Shown piece after piece: positions 33,911-45,300 of a stretch of DNA of 64,000 nucleotides; within the stretch, counting starts at the first letter, position 1, and the number at the start of each line of letters is the position of its first letter. Origin of the DNA: Vitellaria paradoxa (lineage: Eukaryota > Streptophyta > Magnoliopsida > Ericales > Sapotaceae); assembly GCA_019916065.1 (NCBI GenBank), contig CM034236.1, positions 19,584,805 to 19,648,804 of the forward strand, given 5' to 3'. Both the position numbers and the translations under genes were made by a program. The notes below the pieces were generated by a model. That model saw only the letters and a list, made by a program, of their open reading frames with translations. It did not search any database and was not told the DNA's origin.

Positions 33911-34282
33911 TAATTTTAAAACAAAATATTTGAGCAAGATGGTATAGAGCTGTGCATAAGTGAAAGGTGTCTTGTGACTTGAACCTTTTACATAGTAATA
34001 GTGCTTCAGATAAAAAGCTAGAGTGACTTGTGGTCTTGAACTCTAATTCTGAATACACAATACACACAACTCTACTATTGTGAACTCATAAAGCTATAGA
34101 ACTCATTAAGTGTTAAAATAACACAACCTCTTTGTAACAAAACATCATGCTTCTTAGGGATGGACTTGGAGATATACTCCTTATAGCATGATTCTTAACA
34201 TATCACTTTGTGATTCGTTTTTCCCTTTGAACCTATTTCTTGAGATCTCCAGTCCATAGGTTGGGTATCCATCACAAGTGAC
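33911..34282 (-). other. Copia G non-coding 3' region
   Basis: Between the RNase H stop and the polypurine tract; no frame of note. Confidence 0.6.
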
Positions 34283-34924
34283 TCATTTCTCAATAGGCTT
34301 TAGTCCCATCCCTTTCGAGGTGTTCCAAACCTTTTCCCATGCTAGTCCTTTCGTCAAAGGATCAGCCCGGTTCTCATTTGTCCGTACATAATCCACTATG
34401 ACAGCTCCAATAGTGAGCAATTCTCTAACTGTGTTGTACTTACGACGTATTTGTTGTTTTTTGCTGTTAAAATAACAGTTCTGAACTTTAGCAATAGCCG
34501 CGATACTATCGCAATGGATTAGTATAGCTGGTATTGGTTTTTCCCATAAGGGAATCTCTAACAGGAGGTTTCTCAACCATGCTGCCTCTTCACTAGCCCA
34601 TGCTAGTGCTATCATTTCAGACTCCATAGTGGATTGTGCTAAAATCGTTTGTTTCTTAGATTTCCAAGAAACTGCTCCACCTGCAATGTTGAACACATAC
34701 CCACCAGTTGCTTTGGAGTCATCTGATAGGGTATTCCAATCGGCATCACTATATCCTTCTAACACAGCATGATATGTCGAATAAAGTAAGCCATAATTAA
34801 TGGTTCTTTTCAAATACCGCATTACCCTTTCAATTGCATGCCAATGCTCTACACTAGGTCGACTTGTGAACCTGCATAATACACCCACAGCATATGCAAT
34901 ATCTGGTCTTGTACAATTAGTAGC
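34283..34924 (-). pseudogene. Copia G RNase H and RT C-terminal end
   Basis: Open from 34888 to 34283 (201 aa). It begins in the RT/RNase H connection (GVLCRFTSRPSVEHWHAIER, MRYLKRTINYGLLY). RNase H (removal of the RNA template strand in the particle) shows YSDADWNTLSDDSKATGGYV, STMESEMIALAWASEEAAWL, IHCDSIAAI and NENRADPLTK, so the acidic residues of the family are present. It ends KGMGLKPIEK and a stop. A stop just upstream (…IIGSL*) separates it from the RT frame; in an intact element both are one polyprotein. Confidence 0.85.
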
Positions 34925-34927
34925 ATA

Positions 34928-35940
34928 TCAAAGACTACCAATAATACTTGCATATTCAGATTGTTTAACACGGTCTCCAGTGTTCTTAAATAATTTAATG
35001 CTAGGATCCAAAGGTGTGCAAGCAGGTTTACAGTCAAAATAATTATATTTCTTTAAGACCTTTTCAATATAATGAGATTGATCAAGAGAAATTCCATTTT
35101 TAGACCTAGTAATTTTAATGCCCAGAATAACATTAGCTTCTCCTAAATCTTTCATGTCGAAATTTTTGCTCAGTAAAGATTTGGTATCATTAACAACAGA
35201 TAAACTAGAACCAAATATTGGCAAGTCATCGACATACAAGCATATCAATGTACATACTGAATTATCAAACTTGTAGTATATACATTTATCACTTTCGTTA
35301 ATCTTAAAGCCATTTGACAAAACAAGTTTATCAAATTTTTCATGCCACTGCTTAGGAGCTTGTTTAAGGCCATAGAGAGATTTAATTAACTTACACACTT
35401 TGTGTTCTTGGCCATAGACAACAAAACCCTCGGGTTGATCTATGTAAATTTGGTGTATAACTAAGTTATGAATAGCAGCTATGGCAATCAAAACTCGAAT
35501 GGAAGTAATTCTGATTACAGGAGAATATGTATCAAAAAAATCTATATTTTCCCTTTGTCTATATCCCTTAGCTACAAGTCTAGCCTTGAATTTATCTATA
35601 GTGCCATCTGGCTTCAATTTCCTTTTAAGAATCCATTTACAACCAACAGCTTTACAACCTGGTGGTAAATCCACTAGTTCCCAAGTTTTATTGGATTCTA
35701 AAGAATCCATTTCATCATTTATAGCTTCTTGCCAAAATTCGGCATATGGGGAAGCTAAGGCCTTTTGTACAGTGTGGGGTCTCCTTCTAAAGAGAATGCA
35801 AAATCAGAACCAAAGTCCTTCGCAATACGAGCTCTTTTGCTTCTTCTCAGTTCAACATCAGTGTTCATAGAGCTCATGTTTCCAGGTTCTTCTAATCTAG
35901 GTATCCTACTACTAGATTCATTGCCCCCACAATATCTCAA
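34928..35940 (-). pseudogene. Copia G reverse transcriptase
   Basis: The 260-aa open frame (34928-35710) is a clear RVT_2-type RT: NKTWELVDLPPGCKAVGCKW, FKARLVAKGYRQRENIDFFD, SLYGLKQAPKQWHEKFD, and the catalytic box CLYVDDLPIFG with both Asp residues intact. FDMKDLGEANVILGIKI follows. The linker between integrase and RT (ELRRSKRARIAKDFGSDF) is read in another frame at 35755-35940, so a frameshift of about 50 bases upstream of the RT and a stop after it break the polyprotein. RT would copy element RNA into DNA within particles. The domain itself looks intact apart from point changes. Confidence 0.88.
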
Positions 35941-37325
35941 TTTAAAAGGGAATTTATCTTCATAACAATAGATTCAACAATGACTTTATTATTAATATCA
36001 AAAAACTTATATGCTTTACTATTTACAGCATAACCAACAAAGACGCACTCATAAGCTCTACTGGAAAGTTTTGACCTTTTTGGATCAGGAATATGAACAT
36101 AAGTTAAATGACCCCAAACTTTAAAATAAGACACATTGGGCTTTTTATTTTTCCACAATTCAAAAGGTGAAATCAAAGATTTAGAGTTAGGAACTCTATT
36201 CAGCACATAACATACAATTAATAAAATTTCACCCCACCAATGTGAAGCTGCACCTGTACTAAGCATGATGGCAACTACAAGTTCAGTTAATGTTCTATTT
36301 TTACGTTCTGCCTTTCCATTCATTTCAGGTGAGTAAGGAGCAGTTTTTTCATGAATAATACCAGTAGAATTGTAAAGATCAATAAAATCATTTGAATCAT
36401 ACTCGGTTCTTCTATCACTACGAAGTCTCTTAATCTTTCTATGAAACTGGTTTTCAACTTCATTTAGAAAGATTTTAAACATGTCAATAGCTTCACTCTT
36501 ATGTTTCATTAAATATATAAATGTGAAGTTCGAATGATCATCTATAAATGTGATGAAATATCGTTGAGCATTTCTAGTGAGAACTCCGTCTAATTCACAT
36601 ATATTGGTATGGATCAAATCAAGCAATTCTGTTTCCTTAGTGACTGTTTTATGTGATTTCTTAGTGATTTTGGCTTGGCTACAATATTCACATTTTTCAA
36701 AATCATTTAATGAGAAATTCGGAATAAAACCTAAGTTACTCATGTTTTTGATAAGTTTCTTGTTAATGTGACAAAGCCTAGCATGCCAAACATTCACAGA
36801 ACAAACAATATAAGATGAAGTAGCAATTTTATTTGTGTCAACATTAAGCTTAAACATTTCATCAGTAGCATAACCTTTACCAACAAACATGCCATTTTTG
36901 GTGAGAGTATATTGATCCGCTCCAAGAGTCTGAGTAAATCCAGCTTTATTGGGGAGATAGCCAGACACGAGATTCTTTCTAATTTCTGGAGTGTGAAGAA
37001 CTTCCTTTAAGGTGACAGTCCTTCCAGATGTAAACTTGATGTCCACATCACCAATACCAAGAACCTTAGTGGTGTGGGAATCACCCAACAACACTTTCTT
37101 ATCATCAATTTCAAAATAACTCTTGAATAACATACGGTCATGACAGATGTGGCCAGAAGCACCAGTGTCTATCCACCACCCTTCTGAACCACTTATCAAA
37201 TTAATTTCTGATATCATAGCCACTAGTGGTTCTCCATCCACCAAGTTCGCTTGTGGAGCAGTGCGATGCTTGGGGTTCCTGCAATTTTTTACCATGTGAC
37301 CAGGCTTATTATAATTGTAACACAA
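35937..37325 (-). pseudogene. Copia G zinc knuckle, protease, pre-integrase and integrase
   Basis: Open frame of 462 aa. Residues 2-15 are a zinc knuckle with the second Cys replaced by Tyr (CYNYNKPGHMVKNC). Protease follows at about residue 50 (WWIDTGASGHICH, active site D-T-G present). Pre-integrase: WHARLCHINKK and CEYCSQAKITKKSH. Integrase core: the first acidic residue of the D-D-E triad is Asn (LIHTNICELDG, where the family has Asp); the second is present (LRSDRRTEYDS, with the usual Gly after Asp-Arg changed to Arg); the Glu is present (YSPEMNGKAERKNRTL). It ends in the integrase C-terminal region (RAYECVFVGYAVNSKAYKFF) and a stop in place of the linker. The changes make knuckle and integrase unlikely to work. 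Confidence 0.88.
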
Positions 37326-38031
37326 AAATTGTGCAACACCTGTGTCTCTAGCCTGGCCTCCTGAAAGGGGTTGATTCTTATTCTGATTAGATTTAGTATT
37401 CTGAAACTTCCGATTCTGATTTGGCTTGTGATCCTTCCATTCGACTAAAGCACGACATAACTGTGTTTTTTTTTTTTTTTTTGTTTAAGACAAAAAGAAC
37501 TTCATCCTTCTGATCTTGTTTTCGAGCCTCCTCTTCAATACGGAGACAAACAATTAAACTCTCCAAAGAGAATTCCTTGGACTTGTGGCGAAGATCTCTT
37601 TTGAAGTCCTTCTAGCTAGGAGGTAGTTTGTCAATAAAGACAGCAACCTGGAATTGTTCACACAAAGACATACCCTCAGATAAAATTTCATGTGCAATTT
37701 TCTGTAAATTGTGTGCCTGAGAAACCACGGATTTTTCATCAACCATAGCAAACTTCAGATAACGACTAACAGCATATTTCTTAGTTCCAGCCTCTTCAGT
37801 ATCATATTTTTTCTGGAGAGCATCCCAAAGTTCTTTAGCAGTGTCAAAGGTGGAATAATAATCATAAAGTTCATCAATTAATCCATTTAAAATGAAGTTC
37901 TTGCACAAAAAATCCCCATGCTTCCATTTTTTTATTTCTCCAGCATTTACATCAGTGGGAGGGTCAGCAATCGCAGGTTTCACAGGCTCACAATAATCAG
38001 CAAGCTTTTGGGTTGTAAGATAGAAAAACAT
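37326..38031 (-). pseudogene. Copia G gag
   Basis: Capsid-type gag of the plant UBN2 family in 37612-38031 (IKKWKHGDFLCKNFILNGL, DTAKELWDALQKKYDTEEA, HEILSEGMSLCEQFQVAVF, IDKLPPS then a stop where the family continues). It goes on after the stop as KDFKRDLRHKSKEFSLESL and LRIEEEARKQDQKDE to a run of about 16 A on the minus strand (37472-37488) that encodes Lys and disturbs the frame. The start is missing: the first visible Met at 38031 lies inside the family's usual MFFYLTT region, and the sequence to the right is unrelated. Gag makes the particle shell; this copy cannot. Confidence 0.8.
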
Positions 38032-38050
38032 GTTTTGTATACTTGTACAT

Positions 38051-38239
38051 TCTCCTTATTTTAATAGAAAAGTTATAATATTTCTTTTCAGAATTTCTCT
38101 TGTTCTGCTCATTTTAACATTTAATAGGAAAGTTATAATATTTCTTTCCAGAATTTCTCTTGTCCTGCTCATTTTAACATTCAACAGAAAAGTTATAATA
38201 TTTCTTCCCAGAATTTCTCTTGTTTTGTTCATTTTAACA
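38051..38239 (+). repeat. Three tandem copies of a 60-bp unit
   Basis: Exact 60-base period: AGTTATAATATTTCTT at 38071, 38131 and 38191, each followed by CAGAATTTCTCTTGT and CTGCTCATTTTAACA. Copies differ at a few bases. It abuts the broken 5' end of copia G gag. Confidence 0.9.
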
Positions 38240-38904
38240 CAGTATCAGATAAGGTTTTTTAAATCCCAATCCTAGAAATTACCCGAATAAATGTTTAGTT
38301 TCATCGCCAAGACTAGTCTTGTCCCATCGGCACCACGCACCTGAGTAGAACTCAGGCACTGTTTTCGCACAGCTGCCTCGCCGTTGCTCCTCCGTGCCTC
38401 ACCACTGCTTCGCCGTTGCAATTAACATTGATCAAAGACCTCTTTTTGGACAACCATACTGATGCATCTCCTCTCCACTACCACTGTATTCTGCTCAGCA
38501 CTGGCTAGTAGTAAATCCCAAATCCATATCATCAATCCATTCAACTGCAAGTCTACAATTCATCTAAGATTCACCTTCTACCAAATTAACCTTTTCCAAT
38601 TACTTTTAATACAAAATTTCCTAATACACAATTCCACAATTACTTTTTACCCATTCTATTGCAAGTCTATAATCCTCTGATACACAATTATCAAGTCACC
38701 TTCTTCCAATTCCCAAAATCACCTTTTACCTCATTATCAAATTACCCTTCCCTAACTTGCCATATCACATTTTCCTAAATTACCAAAATGCCCTTTTCCA
38801 AAATTCCATAATTACCTGAACTACCTTTATCATCTAAATTCTCTTAGTACACGACTTCATCTTTCCTAAATTCAAAAAAAAAAAAAAAAAAGACTACTCA
38901 AACA
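38240..38904. other. Spacer with CCGTTGC-rich stretch and a poly(A) run
   Basis: A GC-rich part (38310-38420) repeats CTGCCTCGCCGTTGCTCC / CTGCTTCGCCGTTGC. It then turns AT-rich, with a diverged duplication around CCATTCAACTGCAAGTCTAC (38536) and CCATTCTATTGCAAGTCTAT (38651). A run of 18 A lies at 38874-38891. No gene. Confidence 0.45.
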
Positions 38905-39268
38905 TTGCTCAGTCTGTCACTCTATTTTCGATGGCTCTAATTATATGCTCTAAGCCATAACATATCTAGTTTTCTCAAAGGCCGCAAGATTTGGTGTTAT
39001 ATCATTGGTAATATTCGTTTTCTCGTTAAGAATAAAAACAAATCTGATGAGAAATTTGTTGAACATCTTGAAAAATGAGATAGCAAGAATCATCAAATTT
39101 TACTTGGTTCTGTAATACCTTAATTCCTTTTATTGGGTCTTAGTTCCACCATTTTAAGATAGCTAAGGATGTCTATGATTTTATTTGCTCTTGATATATT
39201 ACTGATAATCTTGTTGATCAATACCAAATCTTGACTTAGCTTCACCGTTTTCACTAAGAACCTGGTCT
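38905..39268 (+). pseudogene. Copia C gag fragment
   Basis: With a few frame changes the plus strand reads as the start of a copia capsid gene: FDGSNYML, FLKGRKIWCYIIGNIRFLVK, KFVEHLEK, DSKNHQIL, then FALDILLIILLINTK-like text in a shifted frame that corresponds to the A-D-L-A-x-Q-Y-Q-L-L region, and ends at EPGLS. The family continues here, but the sequence switches to an LTR-like insert at 39269. It is a different copia lineage from element G, with a different gag. No 5' LTR or primer site was found to its left. Confidence 0.6.
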
Positions 39269-41100
39269 ATCATGCCTTAAATCTCAGAACCCAAGGGTAA
39301 GTTAAATGAATCACATGCAACATACATTACCAAAGATAACCCTTAATTAGAGTCATCCAACCACCCTGGAGTAGACATCTACCATAAATAATAAAATAAT
39401 AATAAGTGATTCTTGGTGATAAGTTCTCCAACATAAATCTCAATATAATATTTAGGCCTTATGCCATTTACAAATATAATCTAAATTAATATATCTCCAA
39501 ATGATTAAATAATAAGCTCAGCTCTAAAAAAAAAAAAAAAATTCAAATATGGTGGGACTAGCCTAAGTATCAAGCTCTGCACCTACGACACAGTTTGTAG
39601 GGACGTAAACACTAATTTACTTATGCCTACGTAGGCATTGCCATTTTGCTCCCTTACTTAAAATTTACAATATTTAAAGATTTTAGTTGAATGGTGTCCT
39701 ACTGATTAAAATCTCTTAATCATAGGAGAAGACAAGGTGCCAGAAATCAACAAAGAGTAAACATTTAGCAAAATGACGATTATACTCTATAAAAAAGAAA
39801 AAAAAAAAGAAGTCAAGCTAAAAGCTTCTTAGATCAAAGTAGAATACCACTAGACTATACAGACGTATCCAAAACACTACATAGATAACTCTTGTATCAG
39901 CAAATCAAACACAATCCTGAATCAAATGTCAATTCGATATAGAAGTCAAGAATGACCTCTACCAATGCACCTAAAGGACAGTATCAACCGAACTACCCAA
40001 ATCAATCCAGAAACATACAAAAATACATAAGAGTTCCCAGAACATGCCAAAGGATATGAAGATAGGCTCAAACTAGCCAAAATACCAATTCAGAAGTCAT
40101 CTGGGCCCCCACAACAAAAAGGATGCTATTAGTGCACCAGACACAATTTGAACCTCCAGACAAAGTTAAAGTACTCCAAATGTCATGGGAGTGTTGAGGA
40201 TGTAATTCCTGAGGTTACCCCCAACTGAGTTAGACTAAATCAAACATTAGGATGTACCTCAATAATTGAGCCCCCGAAAAGTCACCAATGGCCCACAATT
40301 CACCAGAAACTCTCAGAGATCAATCTAACACCAAGGATGGATTTCTCATGCCCATAAATAGTTAGAGGAGCCATCCTAGTGGTGCCCACAAGGGTTAGGC
40401 AAAAGGTTTGGGTGGGCCTCCCTCCATTTCAATCTGTTTTGAAGCAATAATTTTGAAACATATCTAACTTAGTCCCGAAGAATCCAAAATAAACCAAATT
40501 TTGACTTAATCGGTTTAATATTCTCTTGAGGGTGTCCAAAAGGTCTCTGGCACACCTGAAACTTGCCTAGAACTTCACAAAATGGCCTAAACATGTCAGG
40601 GCGGAATCTGAACTTCACCAGAACTAGCTTGAGCTTGAACTTGCATGCCAAAATGCCCCAAAAACCTCCTATGCCACCATACCACCTTTGCCACACCCTT
40701 CTGACAAGTTTTTCGCCTACAAGGTCAGGTGAAATCATCTACTTTTGCTATGGGCAAACTTTCTACTTGTGAAGCTAGGTAGACTTTTTTGCCTGCAAAA
40801 CCAAGCAGGATTGTTTACACATGAATTCATGCAAAATTTTTTGCCCATGAAGTTAAGTGTGTAATTTTTCACTCACAAGCTCAGGCAGACAATCTTGGTA
40901 TGCCTGGCACGGTAGACTTTTTGTTTAATGCAGAATGGCCCATAAATAGGCACTCCCTTAGTTCATTTTTCACATTTAACACTTAGTGCTCAAAACTCTC
41001 AAGATAAGGCCAAGACTCTAGGCCTTCTCTCTCTAGAAAAGGCCTATGTCAGTAAAAATTCTCTCTCTAGAAAATTTTTATTTTATTTTTAAATTTTTAT
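39269..41100 (+). repeat. LTR-like insertion in copia C gag, related to 22088-24900
   Basis: Begins TATCATGCCTTAAATC at the break in gag and shares order and short stretches with the start of the 2.8-kb insert (TATCACGCCCTAGATTTC; CCTTAATTAGAGT/CCTAATTAGAGT; GGCCTTATGCCATTTACAA/GGCCTTATGGCCTTTACAA; GGGACGTAAACACTAATTTAC/GGACGTGAACACTAATTCAC). A cluster of short repeats (40700-40905) and a TATA-like CCATAAATAGGCACTCCC (about 40929) follow, so the direction is probably plus. The right limit is uncertain; similar low-complexity repeats continue to about 41600. Confidence 0.55.
40700..40905 (+). repeat. Imperfect repeat cluster in the U3 of an LTR
   Basis: Five to six variants of a unit like TTTTTGCCTGCAAAACCAAG / TTTTTCGCCTACAAGGTCAG / TTTTTGCCCATGAAGTTAAG spaced about 30-45 bases apart, just upstream of the TATA-like box. 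Confidence 0.65.
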
Positions 41101-42332
41101 TTTCATTATTAGGATAAAAGAATTTCAATTATGTAAATAAAAATACCCTGTCAACTTAAGACATCCACATCAGATCAAAGTGATAAATATGATTTTTGCA
41201 ACGTGAGACTTGGCAATTTCATAGTGTAATTCTAAACTTTGGATTTAGGATTCAAGATTCGACAATGTAATTTTTAATCTCAGAGTCTGGATTCACTAGA
41301 ATTCTAATATAATTCTTTTAAATGTGAGAGTTGGTAGCAATTATTCAATACTCTTAGATATAAAACAAAATTTCTAATGTGACACTTAGTAATTTCAAGT
41401 TTAATTCTTAATTTCGGAGTTTAGGTCCAAAATTTAATAACATAATTCTTAATATGGAAGTTTGGGTTCACTAAAGCCCTACTATAATTTTTCTCTAAGT
41501 GAGAGTTGATAATTTGATAACGTAATTCTCAAAGTTTAGGTACAAGATTTAATAGCATAATTTTTAACATCAGAGTTCGAGTACACCTAGATCCAATCCT
41601 GCCCTTCATTTTTCTTTTTCCCTTCCTTTACATTTCTTTATTTATGTATATACTTAATTAGGATATTAGGTAAAATAATATATAAGAGGATCTTAACTTC
41701 CACTTTCGTCTTTTCTTTTATTTACATCTATTTATTTGTGTATTTAGTTGAGAATGTATATAATCTATACTGCTATAAAAGTCTGAATCTTTGAAAAACT
41801 ATGATTGGACACTAATATTCTTCTAATTTCGTTCAAATCCATTTGTATTCTTTGTTCTAAAATTCACAGCTTCATTGCTCTTCTATCTCTCCTAATGCAT
41901 TGAAGACCTTCCATCTTTGTAAATATAATCCGTTGAAACCTTTGCTCCAACCATCACTCTCTCCGATGCCATCTCACTCTCTTCACTCCACTTTGTGTCC
42001 ATTCACATCCAAAATCACCCTTCTTTTCTCTCCCAAATCACCCATCTATTAACCCTAGAAGAAAATACTCTGAATCAAAAGGTACACTAATTGAAAGTAG
42101 AAATTCTTTATTGTTTATAATAAAACATACCGCATAGGATATCTATCCACTCATACAATCTTGAGTCTGTCGTCATTCTCTCTCTCACATTCATTTCAAA
42201 CAAAAGTGGAAGCAAGTGAGTGCTCCAAAGCTAGTTTGATTGGTAAATTAATCAATCTTGATGTGTGTGTTCAATGTGTGCAGAGTTTGAAATTTAACTT
42301 AAGTTTTGAAATGGAATTACCAAGGGAGAGAT
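41101..42332. other. AT-rich DNA with a diverged repeat, no gene
   Basis: Between 41190 and 41590 three to four diverged copies of a unit around CATAATTCTTAATATGGAAG / TTTGGGTTCACTA recur every 110-130 bp; they may belong to the preceding LTR. The remainder has no supported feature. It ends in the purine-rich CAAGGGAGAGAT just before the next LTR. Confidence 0.45.
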
Positions 42333-43164
42333 TGTAAAGTTTTGTGGCAAATCCAATCAAAATTTCAGTTAAATTAAGAAAGCTGTGAAGTTTCCTAAAG
42401 TGATTTAAATAGAAGATTTGGAGAATTCTAAATCAATGAGGAGATTAAAGAATTACGCTATCCAAAGATTTCAAAAATCTAATTGACGTCAAAGTATTGC
42501 ATAATACAAATTCAATTTGGACTTAGAGACAATTTTCTAGACGCGAAAGAAACCAGTATACCTTGCAGGCATGGCGCTGGGAGCACGCAGCTGCGCCCTT
42601 TGCTTGCTTGCAGCCTGTAGGGAGCGCGCGGGTTCGCCTTTTGCACTTCGGGAATTCCAGTATGGATCGCAGGGTGTGTGATGGATGCTCGTTGGTTCAA
42701 CTTACTATGCAGGCAAGGCACAGGAAGCTCAAAGGATCGCCCTATACGTATATGTTTCCTTTTTTGCTTAATTTAGGGCAACTTTTTGTAACTCTATAAA
42801 TATGTACCCAAGCTTAATGAAATATGTGTGGTTAGAGAACATATTGTAGAGGCCTAGAGAGAGATCATTCTTGTGAGCTTTAGTATCTTTCTCTAGAATT
42901 TTATTCCTTCTTTCTTAAACTCTTTGTGTGAGACAAAGAAGTCACTTGTGGGGTTTATCAAGTAAGTCAAGCAAGATTGTCTAGGGAATTTGTACGAGGG
43001 AGTCGTAGTAAATTCTAGTAAGATCTTGTAACTCGTTGATAGTAGTGTTTGCAATCGAGGTTTTTCTTCCTGTGAAAGGGTTTCCTCATTATTTTCTTGG
43101 CACATTTAACTCTTGATAAGTGGGTTATTGTGTGAGCTTAAAGTTTTCATTCTCTCTTCAACAT
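42333..43164 (+). repeat. Copia-type LTR (3' LTR or solo)
   Basis: Starts TGTAAAGTTTTGTGGC after a polypurine-like CAAGGGAGAGAT and ends near TCTCTTCAACA. It has a GC-rich U3 stretch (42560-42700, GGCGCTGGGAGCACGCAGC), a TATA box CTCTATAAATATGTACCC (about 42794), and a typical copia transcribed part (GTTTGCAATCGAGGTTTTTC, CTGTGAAAGGGTTTCCTC). The internal region to the left is not recognisable and no target duplication was found, so the rest of the element is lost or decayed. Confidence 0.65.
42794..42801 (+). promoter_or_regulatory. TATA box of the copia LTR
   Basis: CTATAAATATG about 460 bases into the LTR, upstream of the AGAGGCCTAGAGAGAGATC leader. Confidence 0.55.
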
Positions 43165-45300
43165 GTCATTATATAGGAAACTTTTGAACGTCATAACTGA
43201 TAAACTGCATTAGCTATTTTGCCACATAAACCTTTGTATATCATTTGTAGTAAATTTGAATATAAGCAGAAATAAGAAATTATAGACATGCTGCAAATAA
43301 GGCCTCTATGATGAAATTCTCAACTTGTCATCTCCATAACTATTTGGGAACGTTGTTTTCATATCATCTGTGTATGTGAAGTTTGGTGAATGTTACTGGT
43401 CATTTTCTTTTTACCAATTTTGGTTTGTTGGTCCTCTTATTAGCAGAATACTGAAGCATAATTCATGACTACTTTTATTTTGTCTTCCATATTTGATTTA
43501 TTTTATTTCTCCAATTTATGTACTTCTTATTCACTAGTTTTGGCTTGCAATTGCAACTATAGAATATGCTTCCTATATTTGATTTATTTTATTTTTTTCA
43601 ATTTAATATTTTTCTTTGGAATTATATCAATATTATATAAATATTATATAATATTATATATTATATTTTTTAGTTTATTTGTGATGATTTGAATTGGGTT
43701 ATTTTCAGTTCAGAATCAATTTAGTTCGGATTGAGTACTTACTAACCTAAGAACCAAAGCCAAAATATGAATTTGTTAATTTTTTAATCTAAAACCGAAT
43801 TGAAAATGATATAAAACCGAATCAACCCCAATCAAAATGATCGAATTGGTTCGATTTTCGAGTTGTTCGATTTGTTTGTGCATCCATATAAGAGGATTTA
43901 CTCCATTGAAGTTATGAAGTAGTAATTGGTTAACTCGAGAAAGAATGAATTTCCAGTTCATTTAGATTCAATTCGTTTATCAACTCTTGTTATGGGTTTC
44001 TAAAATACATGAACACATCTTTCTAAGTTGAAGATGGGACCAGAAATTTTAACTCTATCAATAATCAAATTAATTAAACATTCATAATTATTTCATAAAC
44101 ACATCTTGTTTCAACTGCCACATAGATGATCAACCAATTGACACACGGTAAAACTTGAATTGTTAGGCCCTTTTTAGCAGCATTTGAGTTTACTATTTTC
44201 TATTATGTTTATAAATTTTTAAAAATTGACAATAAAAACATATTTAGTAAACTTATTTTTATTTTTTGCTAAAAAATTAAAAACTTCAGAAAAAAAAAAT
44301 CATTGTTTTCTTAGTTCTTTTCTTCTATAAATATTTTGTCAATTTTAATATTTTATCGATTTTTATTACATCATATTAAAATAAATTATTTTATTGAACT
44401 ATAATTATTTTTAATAAATAATATATTATTATAATGATTTGTTTTACTTAAAATAAAATAATAATTTATGATTAAAATGATTTATTTTATTAAACTCAAA
44501 ATATTTTTAATAGACAACAACTGCATATAAAAATATTTATTTTGTTAAAAATAAATCAATTATAAATCACATAATAATTTATTATTAAAATAATTTGTTT
44601 TATTAGATTAAAATTAGTAACAAATAATAATTACATATTAAAATAAATTTATGAAATCAAAATTTTATGTTCAATTTTCATTTATTTTATTAAAAATAAA
44701 ATTACTATTACAATAATAATTTTCTACTAAAATAATTTATTTTACTAAATTAAAATTTTTTAGCATGTTACAGTTACCACTTAAAATAATTTATTTTATT
44801 AAATTAAATTAATTTTATTAAGTAAAACAATAATTGATTTTTAAATTATGCTATTTATTAATAAACTTTATTAAAATTAATTATTCTTAAAATTATAACA
44901 TTGCATAATTAATTTAAAATTATTTTATTAAATTAATTAACTAAATTAATATGAAATATATTTTATTAAGCTCAATTAATCATATAAAAATTTAATAAAA
45001 TTAAATAGTTTATTAAAATGAAAATTAATTAGTTGCATTACCAAACATGTTTTTTGTTTTTATTTCGGAGGAAAAAAATGACAATTGAAAATAAAAAGTT
45101 AAAAACAAAAACAATTAAACATAAGCAAAAATAAAGAAATAAATGTAAGAATAAAGAAAACCCGACTAATATTATAATTAAAACTAAAGAAATTAATTTG
45201 GGTCATGATCCCCCCCCCCCCTCCTTTCCTCTCCTCTTTTAGGGACATTGAAATATGATTCATTTATATTTTTCTTTTCCAACTTTTCTTTAAGAGATTT
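43165..45300. other. AT-rich field with TTAAAATAATTTATTTTATT repeats and a C12 run
   Basis: No gene. From 44160 to 45160 the sequence is almost only A and T, with loosely repeated TTAAAATAATTTATTTTATT units. It is framed by TTAGGCCCTTTTTAGCAGCA on the left and GAAAATAAAAAGTTAAAAAC on the right, similar in kind to 53500-54620. A run of 12 C lies at 45210-45221. At 43690-43870 there is CCGAATTGAACC-style DNA that may be a hAT remnant. Confidence 0.45.

Larger units (their letters stand above)
33280..38031 (-). mobile_element. Ty1/copia element G, best preserved in the window
   Basis: Runs right to left: gag (37480-38031), zinc knuckle, protease, pre-integrase and integrase (35937-37325), RT (34928-35940), RNase H (34283-34924), a 370-bp 3' region, a polypurine tract (minus strand CAAGTGGGGGAT at 33899-33910) and the 3' LTR ending at 33898. 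Domain order is PR-INT-RT-RH, diagnostic for copia. The 5' end is broken at 38031, next to a 60-bp tandem repeat; no primer site or 5' LTR follows. Long open frames suggest fairly recent activity of the family, but several catalytic or binding residues are damaged. Confidence 0.85.

Noticed and set aside
38462..38680. Open frame with short signal-like start in the spacer left of copia C
   Set aside because: AT-rich random frame with duplicated DNA segments; no homology pattern or supporting exon.
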